Below, one piece after another: positions 1-8,292 of a stretch of 14,720 bases of DNA; the stretch's first letter is position 1, and the number at the start of each line of letters is the position of its first letter. Under the pieces are notes generated by a model that was given only the letters and a program-made list of their open reading frames with translations, did not search any database and was not told the DNA's origin. Origin of the DNA: Thiobacillus sp. (GTDB lineage: Bacteria; Pseudomonadota; Gammaproteobacteria; Burkholderiales; Thiobacillaceae); assembly GCA_011391285.1 (NCBI GenBank), contig JAABQU010000248.1, positions 1 to 14,720 of the forward strand, in the 5' to 3' direction. The position numbers and the translations under genes are program-made.

Positions 1-568
1 GTTCCTTGAGGTAGCGCGAGCAGCCCATGATGGTGCCGGTGGTGCCCATGCTGGAAACGAAGTGGGTGATCTTGCCTTCGGTGTCGCGCCAGATTTCCGG
101 GCCGGTGGTGCGGTAGTGCGCCTCCGGATTGTCGGGGTTGGCGAACTGGTCGAGGATCTTGCCGATGCCCTGCTTCTCCATCGCGATGGCGAGGTCGCGC
201 GCGCCTTCCATGCCGGCTTCCTTGCTCACCAGCTGCAGCTCGGCGCCGAAGGCGCGCATGGTCTGGCGCCGCTCGATCGACAGATGCTCGGGCATGATGA
301 TGATCATCTTGTAGCCGCGCATCGCCGCCGCCATTGCCAGCGCGATGCCAGTGTTGCCGCTGGTGGCTTCGATCAGGGTGTCGCCCGGCTTGATTTCGCC
401 GCGCGCCTCGGCCTGTTCGATCATCGACAGCGCGGGGCGGTCCTTCACCGAACCCGCCGGGTTGTTGCCTTCGAGCTTGACCAGGATGGTATTACTGGTC
501 ACGCCGGGCATGCGCTTCAGGCGCACCAGCGGGGTGTTGCCGACGCAGTCTTCGAGGGTCTTGTACAT
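1..568 (-). CDS. cysM: Cysteine synthase B (O-acetylserine sulfhydrylase B), 5' part only
   Basis: PLP enzyme of the cytoplasm that makes cysteine from O-acetylserine and sulfide or thiosulfate. Only the first 189 codons are present; the gene runs off the left edge. Visible motifs are NTPLVRL (residues 11-17), the PLP lysine K42 within NPAGSVKDRPA (36-46), and the phosphate-binding loop TSGNTG (69-74). The RPA after the lysine and the start MYKTLEDCVGNTPLV favour CysM over CysK, in my reading of the family. The ATG lies 3 bases after the ugd stop (TAAGGCATG), so expression is probably coupled to ugd; the AAGG is too close to the ATG to be an ideal ribosome site. Serine made by the serC-serA genes in this window is the precursor of its substrate, though that link is only metabolic. 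Confidence 0.93.
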   Translation of the reverse strand, partial: MYKTLEDCVGNTPLVRLKRMPGVTSNTILVKLEGNNPAGSVKDRPALSMIEQAEARGEIKPGDTLIEATSGNTGIALAMAAAMRGYKMIIIMPEHLSIERRQTMRAFGAELQLVSKEAGMEGARDLAIAMEKQGIGKILDQFANPDNPEAHYRTTGPEIWRDTEGKITHFVSSMGTTGTIMGCSRYLKE

Positions 569-571
569 GCC

Positions 572-1894
572 TTACTGACGCCCGATCGGCAGATAATCAA
601 AGCCCATCTCCCGCATCGCCTGCGGCTCGTAGAGATTGCGGCCGTCGAACACCAGCGGCGACTTCAGCAGCGACTTCATGGTGTCGAAGTTGGGGCTGCG
701 GAACACTTTCCATTCGGTGACGATCAGCAGTGCATCGGCGCCCTTCAGCGCGTCCATCGGGCTGTCGACCAGCAGCAGGTCGGCACGCTCGCCGTAGATG
801 CGGCGGGTTTCCTCCATCGCCGCCGGGTCATAGGCGGAGACGCTCGCCCCCATCGACCACAAGGCCTCGAGCATGCTGCGGCTGGGCGCCTCGCGCATGT
901 CATCGGTGTTGGGCTTGAACGCGAGGCCCCACATGGCGAAGCGCTTGCCTATCAGGTCGGTGCCCAGCTTCGCGGTCAGCTTGTTGACCAGGATCTGCTT
1001 CTGCGCGTCGTTGGCTTCTTCCACCGCGTCGAGCACCCGTAGCGGGATGCCGTTTTCCTGGGCGGTGCGGCGCAGCGCCTGTACGTCCTTGGGGAAACAC
1101 GAGCCGCCGTAGCCGCAGCCGGCATACAGGAAGTGGTAGCCGATTCGCGGGTCGGAGCCGATGCCGTGGCGGACCTGCTCGATGTCGGCACCCAGCTTTT
1201 CGGCCAGCACGGCGAGTTCGTTCATGAAGGAAATGCGCGTCGCCAGCATGGCGTTGGCGGCGTACTTGGTGAGCTCGGCGCTACGCACGTCCATCACCGT
1301 CAGGCGGTCGTGGTTGCGCTGGAACGGTGCATACAACTGGCGCAGCAACTGGGTGGCGCGCTCGCTGTCGGTGCCGATCACGATGCGGTCGGGCTTCATG
1401 AAGTCGTCCACCGCCGCGCCTTCCTTGAGGAATTCCGGGTTGGAGGCGACGTTGAATTCGATCGCGACGCCACGTTTGCTCAACTCCTCCTGCAGGGCGG
1501 CTTTCACCTTGTCGGCGGTCCCCACCGGCACGGTCGACTTGTCGACCACCAACTTGTAGTCCGTCATGTTGCGACCGATGCTGCGCGCGGCGGCCACCAC
1601 GTATTGGAGGTCGGCCGAGCCGTCCTCGTCCGGCGGGGTGCCGACGGCGATGAACTGGATCTGGCCGAAGCGCACCGATTCCTCGATGTCGGTGGTGAAG
1701 TGCAGCCGGCCTGCGGCCACGTTGCGCTTCACCATGTCCTCCAGCCCGGGCTCGTAGATCGGGATGCCGCCGGCCTTCAGCGTTTCAATCTTGGTCGGGT
1801 CGACGTCCAGGCACAGCACCTCGTTGCCGACTTCTGCCAGGCAGGTTCCGGTCACCAACCCGACATACCCCGTTCCAATTACCGTGATCTTCAA
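572..1894 (-). CDS. ugd: UDP-glucose 6-dehydrogenase
   Basis: Oxidises UDP-glucose to UDP-glucuronate with two NAD+ in the cytoplasm, supplying acidic sugar for LPS or capsule/exopolysaccharide. At 440 residues it is a full-length member of the UDP-glucose/GDP-mannose dehydrogenase family. The N-terminal Rossmann motif is [10 protein letters not shown] (7-16); [13 protein letters not shown] (84-96) and STVPVGT (120-126) follow. The central helix ELTKYAANA carries K210 and N214, and the catalytic cysteine is C266 in [10 protein letters not shown] (261-270). The start is a TTG (1894-1892): it begins the family-typical [12 protein letters not shown] and has a good AGGGAG site 8 bases upstream that overlaps the pyrF stop codon. 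Its place between pyrF and cysM and downstream of lapAB suggests an envelope role, but no glycosyltransferase is in view to name the polymer. Confidence 0.96.
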   Translation of the reverse strand: MKITVIGTGYVGLVTGTCLAEVGNEVLCLDVDPTKIETLKAGGIPIYEPGLEDMVKRNVAAGRLHFTTDIEESVRFGQIQFIAVGTPPDEDGSADLQYVVAAARSIGRNMTDYKLVVDKSTVPVGTADKVKAALQEELSKRGVAIEFNVASNPEFLKEGAAVDDFMKPDRIVIGTDSERATQLLRQLYAPFQRNHDRLTVMDVRSAELTKYAANAMLATRISFMNELAVLAEKLGADIEQVRHGIGSDPRIGYHFLYAGCGYGGSCFPKDVQALRRTAQENGIPLRVLDAVEEANDAQKQILVNKLTAKLGTDLIGKRFAMWGLAFKPNTDDMREAPSRSMLEALWSMGASVSAYDPAAMEETRRIYGERADLLLVDSPMDALKGADALLIVTEWKVFRSPNFDTMKSLLKSPLVFDGRNLYEPQAMREMGFDYLPIGRQ

Positions 1895-1909
1895 AGCGTC
1901 TTCTCCCTA
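1892..1909 (-). promoter_or_regulatory. Ribosome binding site and TTG start of ugd, overlapping the pyrF stop
   Basis: On the minus strand the pyrF stop TAG runs directly into a purine-rich AGGGAG, then eight bases, then TTG. This site decides the TTG start of ugd, since no in-frame ATG fits the conserved N-terminus. The arrangement suggests that ribosomes finishing pyrF re-initiate on ugd. Confidence 0.75.
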
Positions 1910-2602
1910 AGCATTTTGTATGTCGGACTGAATCTGTTTGAGCGTGGCCAGCGGATCAGCCGCGGCCGTGATCGGTCGCCCGATCACCAGATCGGTCGCC
2001 CCGGCCCGCATTGCCTCCACGGGCGTCATCACGCGGCGCTGGTCGCCCGCATCCGATCCTGCGGGGCGGATGCCCGGGGTGACCAGGCGGAAGCCCGCGC
2101 CGAGGTCGCCACGCAGCATGGCAGCCTCCTGCGCCGAGCAGACTACACCATCCAGTTTGCAGGCTTGCGTCAGGCGCGCCAGCCGCAGCACCTGGTCGGC
2201 AGGCGCGCCGGCAACGCCGACCTCACCCAGATCCTCGGCACTCATGCTGGTCAGCACCGTCACCGCGATCAGCAACGGCCGTTGCGGCAGATCGGCCAGC
2301 GCCTCCTGCGCCGCCGTCATCATGCGGCGGCCACCCGACGCGTGGACGTTCATCATCCACACCCCCAGCCCCGCCGCAGCGCGACACGCCGCTGCCACCG
2401 TGTTGGGAATGTCGTGGAATTTCAGATCGAGAAAAACCTCGAAGCCACGCGCCACCAGCGCGCGCACCAGTTCCGGCCCCGCTGCGGTGAACAGTTCCTT
2501 GCCCACCTTCAACCGGCACAGGGATGGATCGAGTCGTTCCACCAGCGCCAGCGCGGAAGCCACATCGGCATAATCCAGCGCCACGATAATTTTATGCGTC
2601 AT
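1907..2602 (-). CDS. pyrF: Orotidine 5'-phosphate decarboxylase
   Basis: Decarboxylates OMP to UMP, the last step of de novo pyrimidine synthesis, as a cytoplasmic TIM-barrel dimer. The 231-residue product fits the short bacterial form. Active-site residues visible are D10 in IIVALDY, K32 in LKVGKE, and D59, K61 and D64 in [11 protein letters not shown] (59-69). The late motifs TPGIRP and VIGRPIT bind the phosphate. I chose the ATG at 2602 because it gives the family-typical [10 protein letters not shown] and has GGAAAAGAGA just upstream. A GTG at 2644 overlapping the lapB stop as GTGA would add 14 residues unlike the family. The 38-base gap to lapB and 12-base gap to ugd suggest one transcript. 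UMP made here leads to UTP and so to UDP-glucose, the substrate of the next gene; that may be chance. Confidence 0.95.
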   Translation of the reverse strand: MTHKIIVALDYADVASALALVERLDPSLCRLKVGKELFTAAGPELVRALVARGFEVFLDLKFHDIPNTVAAACRAAAGLGVWMMNVHASGGRRMMTAAQEALADLPQRPLLIAVTVLTSMSAEDLGEVGVAGAPADQVLRLARLTQACKLDGVVCSAQEAAMLRGDLGAGFRLVTPGIRPAGSDAGDQRRVMTPVEAMRAGATDLVIGRPITAAADPLATLKQIQSDIQNA

Positions 2603-2640
2603 TCTCTTTTCCCCGATCCCTGAATCCTGATCCCGGGGGT

Positions 2641-3807
2641 TCACCCCTCACCCTCGCGCCGCTCGGGATCGAAGCTGTCCCAGCGCCCGCACGCCGGGCA
2701 GCGCCAGAAAAACTGCTTGGCCTTGAATCCGCAGCTGCCGCACTGGTAGCGCATCATGCGCTGGCTGTGCGACGCCACCAGGGTTTTCTCCACCTGCAAC
2801 AATTCACGTTCGTCGGGCTCGGCATTGATGAGTTGCGCTTCCAGCAGGCGATCCAGCGTCCTCAGGCTGGGATTGCGGCGCAACTCCTCGCGCGCCAACT
2901 GGCTGGCTGCCGCCGCGCCCTCGACTTCGGATACCGCGAGATACAGGGCATTGAACACATCCTGCGACGGTTGCCTGGCATGCAACGCACGCAGCCACTG
3001 CACCCCTTCATCCAGACGCCCCAACTGGCGATAGCTGCCAAACACGCGATCGACCACCAGCGCCATGTGCGCCGCGCTCTGCGTTTCGACCAGGCGCCAG
3101 TCGGCAATCGCGGCCTCGTGTCGTCCTGCGGACGCGTCGAGGTCGCCCGCCATCAGGTTGGCGCGCACCGACTGGCGGTTGGCCGAAAGTGCCTGCTTCA
3201 GATGGCCAGCGGCAGCGTCGGGATCGCCCTTCGCCGCCTCCAGCAGCGCCAGTTCGCAATGAAAGTGGGCGATGTCGGCGTTGAGCGGCTTGCTGGTGTC
3301 CTTTTCCAACGCTCGCGCCGCGTCGATGGCTTTTTGCCAGTCCTTTTCCTGCACGTAGATTTCCAGCAGGTAGGTGCGGGCCAGGCCATGCTGCGGAGTT
3401 TCCAGCAGCTTGCTGAATACCTGTTCGGCGCGGTCAAGCAGGCCGGCCTTGAGATAGTCTTGCCCCAGCTCGCTCATCGCGCGCAGGCGCTGATCTTCGG
3501 CCAGGCCCTCGCGCTCCAGCAGGTTTTCGTGCATGCGGATGGCGCGGTCGATTTCGCCGCGGCGACGGAATAGGCCACCCAGCGCAAAGTGCAGGTCGAT
3601 GGTTTCGGGTTCGAGTTTGACGACTTCGAGAAAGGCCTCGATGGCCTTGTCGGGCTGCTCGTTGAGCAGGAAATTCACGCCGCGGAAGTAGGAATTGGGC
3701 AGTGCCCGCGATTCCGTCACCACCTGCCGGATGTCGACCCGCGCCGCCAGCCAACCCAGGACAAAAAACAGCGGAAACGCCAGTAGCCACCAGAACTCGA
3801 ATTCCAT
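2641..3807 (-). CDS. lapB: LPS assembly protein B: membrane-anchored TPR protein with a rubredoxin-type metal knuckle
   Basis: LapB (YciM) is an essential inner-membrane adaptor in enterobacteria that couples LPS synthesis to FtsH proteolysis of LpxC. This 388-residue protein has the whole architecture: one N-terminal membrane helix (about 5-22), a cytoplasmic array of TPR-like helix pairs (about 37-320, for example [20 protein letters not shown] and the pairs at 70-100 and 106-136), and a C-terminal rubredoxin-like knuckle with C356, C359, C370 and C373 in CGSCGF and CPACGRW. The length matches the E. coli protein (389 aa). The ATG lies 3 bases after the lapA stop, the usual lapA-lapB pairing. 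Function in this organism is inferred from the family. Confidence 0.94.
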   Translation of the reverse strand: MEFEFWWLLAFPLFFVLGWLAARVDIRQVVTESRALPNSYFRGVNFLLNEQPDKAIEAFLEVVKLEPETIDLHFALGGLFRRRGEIDRAIRMHENLLEREGLAEDQRLRAMSELGQDYLKAGLLDRAEQVFSKLLETPQHGLARTYLLEIYVQEKDWQKAIDAARALEKDTSKPLNADIAHFHCELALLEAAKGDPDAAAGHLKQALSANRQSVRANLMAGDLDASAGRHEAAIADWRLVETQSAAHMALVVDRVFGSYRQLGRLDEGVQWLRALHARQPSQDVFNALYLAVSEVEGAAAASQLAREELRRNPSLRTLDRLLEAQLINAEPDERELLQVEKTLVASHSQRMMRYQCGSCGFKAKQFFWRCPACGRWDSFDPERREGEG

Positions 3808-3810
3808 GGC

Positions 3811-4092
3811 TCAGACCACGCTGATGTCAGTGGGCGTTTCTGTCTCGGCGGCCAGTAATTTGTTCGCTGCCTCGCGCCGCAAGCGGAACAGGGTCGGCAA
3901 CAGGGCCAGCAAGCCGGTCAGCGCGCCCAGCACAAACGCCAGCCCCAGCATGACGACCAAGGGCGCCTGCCAGAGGTAGCCCAGGTAGGAATAGAAAATC
4001 ACGGAATGGCTGTTTTTGAGCGCAAAACCCAACACCAGCAGAAACACCAGCAGTTTCGCCAGCAGGCCAAGATAATGCGTGAAGTTTTTCAT
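3811..4092 (-). CDS. lapA: LPS assembly protein A, small inner-membrane DUF1049 protein
   Basis: LapA (YciS) is the small partner of LapB in the inner membrane and takes part in LpxC/FtsH control of LPS synthesis. The 93-residue product has two hydrophobic segments (about 8-26 and 43-66) with the family-typical FALKNSHSVIF between them, then a basic stretch FRLRREAANKLL (about 69-80) that would lie in the cytoplasm and is the usual coiled region. Identity rests on this topology, the size and the adjacent lapB. The ribosome site is weak (an AGG about 12 bases before the ATG). It is the first gene after the ihfB terminator and has its own candidate promoter, so it probably heads the lapA-lapB-pyrF-ugd-cysM unit. 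Confidence 0.9.
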   Translation of the reverse strand: MKNFTHYLGLLAKLLVFLLVLGFALKNSHSVIFYSYLGYLWQAPLVVMLGLAFVLGALTGLLALLPTLFRLRREAANKLLAAETETPTDISVV

Positions 4093-4118
4093 GGTTTGTG
4101 CGCCTGGATACTGGGTTC

Positions 4119-4146
4119 ATTTTACCTGCGCAGGGCCAATCGCCAA
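4119..4146 (-). promoter_or_regulatory. Candidate sigma-70 promoter for lapA and the genes after it
   Basis: Reading the minus strand, TTGGCG (4146-4141) is followed by a 16-base spacer and TAAAAT (4124-4119). The -10 matches consensus at five of six positions and the -35 at four of six. A start near 4112 would leave a leader of about 20 bases before the lapA ATG. It lies directly after the ihfB terminator stem and its -35 touches the U-tract region, where a new promoter would be needed. No transcript data support it. Confidence 0.5.
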
Positions 4147-4149
4147 AGA

Positions 4150-4173
4150 AAACGGCGCCTTGCGGCGCCGTTT
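4150..4173 (-). terminator. Rho-independent terminator after ihfB
   Basis: On the minus strand a perfect 10-base-pair stem (AAACGGCGCC with GGCGCCGTTT) closes on a GCAA tetraloop of the stable GNRA type and runs into TCTTT. It starts 28 bases after the ihfB stop. The A/U ends mean the stem could also act, less strongly, on the opposite strand, but no plus-strand gene leads into it. It marks the end of the gyrA/serC-to-ihfB block. Confidence 0.88.
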
Positions 4174-4201
4174 AATGGGTCTAGCTGTCCTTACCGACCG
4201 C

Positions 4202-4486
4202 TTAAACCGGGAAATCAACCCGGTCGCGCAGCTCCTTGCCCGCCTTGAAGTGAGGCACATACTTGGCAGGGACCTGCACGCGCTCGCCCGACTTGGGGTT
4301 GCGCCCGAGGCGAGCCGGACGGAAGCTCAGACTGAAGCTGCCGAAACCGCGGATTTCGATACGCTCGCCGCGCGACAGGTTTTTTGCCAGCGCGTCGAGG
4401 ATCGTTTTCACGGCCATCTCGATATCCGCAACCGAAAATTGCGAATACCGCGCCGCCAGTTGAGCAATCAGCTCGGACTTGGTCAT
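4202..4486 (-). CDS. ihfB: Integration host factor, beta subunit
   Basis: DNA-bending nucleoid protein that pairs with IhfA to bind specific sites and shape promoters, replication and recombination complexes. The 94-residue product has the family length and N-terminus (MTKSELI), the HU/IHF signature region [21 protein letters not shown] (47-67), the intercalating proline P64 at the tip of the beta arm, and the IHF-beta C-terminus [15 protein letters not shown] (75-89). The specific wording MTKSELI...[11 protein letters not shown] and [15 protein letters not shown] favours IHF beta over HU or IHF alpha. The ATG is 3 bases after the rpsA stop with GAGTAAG just before it, the common rpsA-ihfB pair. 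A strong terminator follows. Confidence 0.96.
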   Translation of the reverse strand: MTKSELIAQLAARYSQFSVADIEMAVKTILDALAKNLSRGERIEIRGFGSFSLSFRPARLGRNPKSGERVQVPAKYVPHFKAGKELRDRVDFPV

Positions 4487-4489
4487 GAC

Positions 4490-6211
4490 TTACTCGGCGT
4501 TCTTGTTGTCGAGTTTGGCTTTCAGCAGCGCGCCGAGGTTGGTCGAACCGCTGGCTGCCGCTGAGGATTCGGCGGCGAGTTTCTTCATCGCGGAATCCTG
4601 CTCGGTCATGTCCTTGGCCTTGATCGACAGGTTGATCACGCGGTTCTTGCGATCGACGTTGATGATCATGGCTTCGATTTCGTCGCCTTCCTTGTAGTGG
4701 GTGCGCATGTCTTCGACGCGGTCACGCGAGACTTCGGATGCGCGCAGGTAGCCTTCCATATCGCTGTCCAACTGCACGGTGGCGCCCTTGGCTTCCACGG
4801 TCTTGATGGTGCCCTTGACGATGCTGCCCTTCTCGTGGCCGGTCGCGAAGCTGGTCAGCGGATCGCCTTCAAGCTGCTTGATGCCGAGCGAAATGCGCTC
4901 GCGCTCGAGGTCGATGCCCAGCACCACGGCTTCCACGTCCTGGCCCTTGCGGAAATTGCGCACGGCTTCTTCGCCAGGCAGGGTCCACGACAGATCGGAC
5001 AGGTGAACCAGGCCGTCGATGCCGCCCGGCAGGCCGATGAACACGCCGAAGTCGGTGATCGACTTGATCGCACCGCTGACCTTGTCGCCCTTCTTGTGGT
5101 TCATCGAGAAATCTTCCCACGGGTTCGACTTGCACTGCTTCATGCCCAGCGAGATGCGACGCTTGTCTTCGTCGATGTCCAACACCATGACTTCGACTTC
5201 GTCGCCCAGCTGCACGATCTTGGAGGGGCTGACGTTCTTGTTGGTCCAGTCCATTTCGGAGACGTGCACCAGGCCTTCGATGCCTTCTTCGATCTCGACG
5301 AACGCGCCGTAGTCGGTCAGGTTCGCGACCTTGCCGAACATGCGGGTGCCTTGCGGGTAGCGACGTGCGATGCCGACCCACGGATCGTCACCCAGCTGCT
5401 TGATGCCGAGCGAAACGCGATTCTTCTCGGTGTCGTAGCGCAGGATCTTGGCTTCGAGTTCCTGGCCGACGTGCACCACTTCGGACGGGTGCTTGACGCG
5501 GCGCCAGGCCATGTCGGTGATATGCAGCAGGCCGTCGATGCCGCCCAGGTCCACGAACGCGCCGTAGTCGGTGATGTTCTTGACCACGCCCTTGACGATG
5601 GAGCCTTCCTTCAGGTTCTCCATCATCGCTTCGCGGTCGGCACCCATGGTCTCTTCCAGCACGGCGCGGCGCGACACCACCACGTTGTTGCGCTTGCGGT
5701 CGAGCTTGATGACCTTGAATTCCATTTCCTTGTATTCGAACGGGGTGGTGTCCTTGACCGGACGCATGTCCACCAGCGAACCCGGCAGGAAGGCGCGCAG
5801 GCCGCCCACCAGCACCGTCAGACCGCCCTTGACCTTGCCCTGCACCATGCCGGTGACGATGCGGCCTTCGTTCATCGCGGCTTCCAGATCCAGCCATGCG
5901 GCCAGCTTCTTGGCGCGCTCGCGCGACAGCTTGGTCGCGCCGAAACCGTCTTCGATCGACTCGATGGCGACCGAGACAAAATCACCGATCTTGGCTTCGA
6001 TTTCGCCCAGATCGTTCTTGAATTCTTCAACCGGAATCAGGCTCTCGGACTTGAGGCCGGCGTTCACCGTCACGAAGTTGTGATCGATGTCGATAATTTC
6101 GGCGGTGATGACTTCACCCTGGCGCATTTCCTGATGCTCGAGGGATTCCTCGAACAGGGCGGCAAAGCTTTCCATGGATTCGGGAGCGGAAGTAGCGGTA
6201 GCAGTAGACAT
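4490..6211 (-). CDS. rpsA: 30S ribosomal protein S1
   Basis: S1 binds mRNA on the small ribosomal subunit and helps unfold structured leaders during initiation. At 573 residues it is the full six-domain proteobacterial form: domain 1 about 31-98, domain 2 about 116-182, domain 3 about 203-272, domain 4 about 288-358, domain 5 about 375-445 and domain 6 about 462-532. Domains 3 to 5 show the repeated core ([30 protein letters not shown], then [27 protein letters not shown]). Domains 1 and 2, which bind the ribosome, are more divergent, as is usual. The ATG has GAAGG five bases upstream, clearer than the poor site of E. coli rpsA. A structured leader (6212-6292) lies between cmk and this gene and may take part in autoregulation, which is known for E. 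coli S1. Confidence 0.98.
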   Translation of the reverse strand: MSTATATSAPESMESFAALFEESLEHQEMRQGEVITAEIIDIDHNFVTVNAGLKSESLIPVEEFKNDLGEIEAKIGDFVSVAIESIEDGFGATKLSRERAKKLAAWLDLEAAMNEGRIVTGMVQGKVKGGLTVLVGGLRAFLPGSLVDMRPVKDTTPFEYKEMEFKVIKLDRKRNNVVVSRRAVLEETMGADREAMMENLKEGSIVKGVVKNITDYGAFVDLGGIDGLLHITDMAWRRVKHPSEVVHVGQELEAKILRYDTEKNRVSLGIKQLGDDPWVGIARRYPQGTRMFGKVANLTDYGAFVEIEEGIEGLVHVSEMDWTNKNVSPSKIVQLGDEVEVMVLDIDEDKRRISLGMKQCKSNPWEDFSMNHKKGDKVSGAIKSITDFGVFIGLPGGIDGLVHLSDLSWTLPGEEAVRNFRKGQDVEAVVLGIDLERERISLGIKQLEGDPLTSFATGHEKGSIVKGTIKTVEAKGATVQLDSDMEGYLRASEVSRDRVEDMRTHYKEGDEIEAMIINVDRKNRVINLSIKAKDMTEQDSAMKKLAAESSAAASGSTNLGALLKAKLDNKNAE

Positions 6212-6292
6212 TAAAACCTTCAGTCCGTCGGTGAGGACGGGGTTAGTTGCAAATCGCCAGCCTGCGGGCGCAGGACCGGCACGGGACGTTAA
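6212..6292 (-). promoter_or_regulatory. Structured leader of rpsA with two hairpins
   Basis: This 81-base gap between cmk and rpsA holds two potential hairpins on the minus strand. The first, 6280-6256, pairs GCCGG-t-CCTGC with GCAGG-CTGGC around a GCCC loop (one bulge and one G-U pair). The second, 6240-6225, pairs CCGTC with GACGG around a six-base loop. Neither is followed by a U-tract, so they are not terminators. The second ends 13 bases before the ATG and next to the GAAGG ribosome site. S1 autoregulation through a folded leader is known in E. coli; use here is inference. No convincing promoter is visible in the gap. Confidence 0.5.
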
Positions 6293-6982
6293 TTACCTTG
6301 TTGGCTGCGGGCCTACACATGAAGTGTAGTGCGCCAGCACCGCCTGCACCGCCGACTCGACATCCATATGGGTGGTATCGAGCAACAGCGCGTCGGCCGC
6401 GGGTTTCAGCGGCGCCACGGCGCGGGCCGTGTCGCGCGCATCGCGCGCCTGCATATCATCAACAAGGGCGGGGAGATTAGCAGAGTTCCCCTTTTCGATC
6501 AACTGCTTATACCGCCGTTCGGCACGCGCCTCGGCGCTGGCGGTGAGGAAGACCTTGGCCACCGCGTCGGCAAACACCACGGTCCCCATGTCGCGGCCGT
6601 CGGCCACCAGGCCGGGGGCCTGACGGTAGGCGCGCTGGCGGTCCAGCAGCGCCGCGCGCACCGCCGGCAGCGCCGCCACTTTTGATGCGCCCTCGCCCAC
6701 CGCTTCGGCGCGGATCGTGTCGGTGACGTTTTCCTCCGCCAGCCAGATCGCGCCATCGTGGAAGGTGGCCGGCAGCGTCGCTGCCAACCCGGCCACGGCG
6801 GCCTCGTCGTCGAGCGCCACGTCGTGCTTCATCGCCGACAGCGCAGTCAGCCGGTAGATTGCCCCACTGTCGAGAAAATGAAATCCGAGCGCACGAGCCA
6901 CCCGCTCGGCGACGGTGCCCTTGCCCGACGCCGACGGGCCGTCGATGGCGATGACGGGGATGCTGGTTGGAAGCTGCGTCAT
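6293..6982 (-). CDS. cmk: Cytidylate kinase
   Basis: Phosphorylates CMP and dCMP to the diphosphates with ATP, recycling pyrimidine nucleotides in the cytoplasm. The 229-residue product matches the bacterial family (about 220-230). The Walker A loop is GPSASGKGT (15-23), the substrate-binding FLDSGAIYR (36-44) follows, then DGRDMGT (128-134) and the lid/arginine motif [16 protein letters not shown] (180-195). The ATG at 6982 overlaps the aroA stop as ATGA and gives the expected short N-terminus before VIAIDGP; a start at 7036 would add 18 unlikely residues inside aroA. A GGGGAT lies about eight bases upstream. The cmk-rpsA order is widespread in proteobacteria. A short inverted repeat lies in its last codons. 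Confidence 0.96.
   Translation of the reverse strand: MTQLPTSIPVIAIDGPSASGKGTVAERVARALGFHFLDSGAIYRLTALSAMKHDVALDDEAAVAGLAATLPATFHDGAIWLAEENVTDTIRAEAVGEGASKVAALPAVRAALLDRQRAYRQAPGLVADGRDMGTVVFADAVAKVFLTASAEARAERRYKQLIEKGNSANLPALVDDMQARDARDTARAVAPLKPAADALLLDTTHMDVESAVQAVLAHYTSCVGPQPTR
6313..6329. repeat. Small inverted repeat at the 3' end of cmk
   Basis: CTACAC and GTGTAG, a perfect 6-base-pair arm pair around five bases, lie within the last codons of cmk, about 20 bases before its stop. It has no U-tract. It could be a short hairpin in the cmk-rpsA transcript or simply chance; it encodes ordinary, non-conserved C-terminal residues. Confidence 0.35.
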
Positions 6983-8268
6983 TGGGCTATCCCCGAAAAA
7001 ATCTTGAAATACGTCGGGAAGGTCTTGTTCACGCACGCCGGATCATTGATCCGCATCGGCACGCCGCCCAGCGTCACCAGCGACAGGCACATCGCCATGC
7101 GGTGGTCGTCGTAGGTATCGATGACGGCATTGGGAATCAGTTTTGCCGGCGGCGTGATGCGGATGTAATCCGCGCCCTCTTCCACCGTGGCGCCGACCTT
7201 GCGTAGTTCGGTCGCCATCGCCGCGATGCGGTCGGTTTCCTTCACCCGCCAACTGGCGATGTTGCGGAGGGTGGTCACGCCGTCTGCGAACAGCGCCGCC
7301 ACCGCCAGCGTCATCGCGGCGTCGGGAATGGCGTTGCAGTCGAGGTCGATCGCTTGCAGGCGGCCGGTCCTGGGCGCGCACGCCTCGATCCAGTTCGGTC
7401 CCATGTCGATCTGCGCCCCCATTTTCGCCAGTGCGTCGGCAAAGCGCACGTCGCCCTGCACGCTGTCGCGGCCCACGCCCTCGACCCGCACCGCGCCGCC
7501 GCCGATCGCGCCCGCAGCCAGAAAATAGGACGCGGAGGAGGCGTCGCCTTCCACCCAGATTTCGCCGGGGCTCTGGTAACGCGCCGTCGCCGGGACGCCG
7601 AAGCGCTCCCAGCCGTCACGCGCGATGTCCACGCCGAAGCGGCGCAGCATCGCCAGCGTGATGCCGATGTAGGGTTTCGAAATCAGCTCGCCCACGACTT
7701 CGATCGTGGTGTTGCGCTGTCGCAGCGGCAGCGCCATCAGAAGGCCGGTCAGGAACTGGCTCGACACGTTGCCGCGCACCTCGGTGGTGTCGCCGGCAAT
7801 CTCCGCCGGATGGATCTTCAGCGGCGGAAAGCCTTCCTCGCCAAGATACTCGATGTGCGCGCCCAGCTTCCGCAAGGCGTCGACCAGATCGCCGATCGGC
7901 CGCTCGTGCATACGCGCGACGCCTTTCAGCACATACTCGCCGCCCGACAGGGCGCACGCGGCCGTCAGCGAGCGGAACGCCGTGCCGGCATTTCCCAGAA
8001 ACAGTTCGGCCTGCGTCACCGGAAACGCGCCACCCACGCCCGTGATCTCGTAGTCGTCGGAATCGCTCACCCGCACCACACCCACGCCGAGCGCGCGCAA
8101 GGCGTCGAGCATCACCCGGGTATCGTCGGAATCGAGCAGCGCACGGACGAGGGTCGTGCCCTTTGCCAGTGCCGCCAGCAGCAGCACGCGGTTGGAAATG
8201 CTTTTGGAGCCCGGCAGACGCACCGTGCCACGGGCGGCGGTGCTTGCAGGCAAATCGAGAAATTCCAT
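6979..8268 (-). CDS. aroA: 3-phosphoshikimate 1-carboxyvinyltransferase (EPSP synthase)
   Basis: Joins shikimate 3-phosphate and phosphoenolpyruvate to form EPSP, the sixth step of the shikimate pathway, and is the target of glyphosate. The 429-residue product is full length. Motifs: [10 protein letters not shown] with K22 (18-27), [11 protein letters not shown] (89-99), RGNVSSQF (165-172), NAIPDAAMT with D316 (312-320), [10 protein letters not shown] with E344 (342-351) and DDHRMAM (387-393). The wording is that of class I enzymes, but the residue after LGNAGTAFR is serine (S100, codon TCG at 7971-7969) where E. coli has Pro101. The ATG at 8268 shares one base with the tyrA stop (TGATG) and has no Shine-Dalgarno sequence, implying coupling; a TTG one codon earlier is the alternative. 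Confidence 0.97.
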   Translation of the reverse strand: MEFLDLPASTAARGTVRLPGSKSISNRVLLLAALAKGTTLVRALLDSDDTRVMLDALRALGVGVVRVSDSDDYEITGVGGAFPVTQAELFLGNAGTAFRSLTAACALSGGEYVLKGVARMHERPIGDLVDALRKLGAHIEYLGEEGFPPLKIHPAEIAGDTTEVRGNVSSQFLTGLLMALPLRQRNTTIEVVGELISKPYIGITLAMLRRFGVDIARDGWERFGVPATARYQSPGEIWVEGDASSASYFLAAGAIGGGAVRVEGVGRDSVQGDVRFADALAKMGAQIDMGPNWIEACAPRTGRLQAIDLDCNAIPDAAMTLAVAALFADGVTTLRNIASWRVKETDRIAAMATELRKVGATVEEGADYIRITPPAKLIPNAVIDTYDDHRMAMCLSLVTLGGVPMRINDPACVNKTFPTYFKIFSGIAQ

Positions 8269-8292
8269 CAAGGTTTTTTGTGTGCCCAGTTA
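8266..8292 (-). other. tyrA-aroA junction: TGATG overlap preceded by an A6 run
   Basis: On the minus strand tyrA ends CAC AAA AAA CCT TGA and aroA begins with the ATG that shares the A of TGA. The aroA frame is the -1 frame relative to tyrA. It is closed upstream by a TAA (8292-8290), so the window in which a -1 shift could carry ribosomes from tyrA into aroA holds only a few codons, and it contains the two tandem AAA codons. The overlap itself is sure; frameshifting is speculative. Stop-start re-initiation is the simpler reading. Confidence 0.6.

Noticed and set aside
1970..2001. Direct repeat of GATCGGTCGCCC (1970-1981 and 1990-2001)
   Set aside because: It lies in pyrF where the conserved VIGRPIT motif is encoded; the two copies are in different frames and look like chance in GC-rich codons.
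1133..2623. 496-codon plus-strand open frame opposite ugd and pyrF
   Set aside because: It spans two well-identified minus-strand genes and the gap between them; its Arg/His-rich low-sense translation is typical of antisense frames in GC-rich DNA.
2603..2644. 14-codon extension of PyrF from a GTG overlapping the lapB stop
   Set aside because: The ATG at 2602 has a purine-rich ribosome site and the conserved N-terminus; the extension has no family support, although the GTGA overlap resembles the true ones elsewhere.
4697..6214. 505-codon plus-strand open frame opposite rpsA
   Set aside because: It lies wholly antisense to a certain S1 gene. Its His/Asp/Val-rich composition is the mirror of S1 codon usage, and it has no recognisable domain.
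6983..7036. 18-codon extension of Cmk inside aroA
   Set aside because: The ATG at 6982 in an ATGA overlap places the P-loop at the usual distance from the N-terminus.
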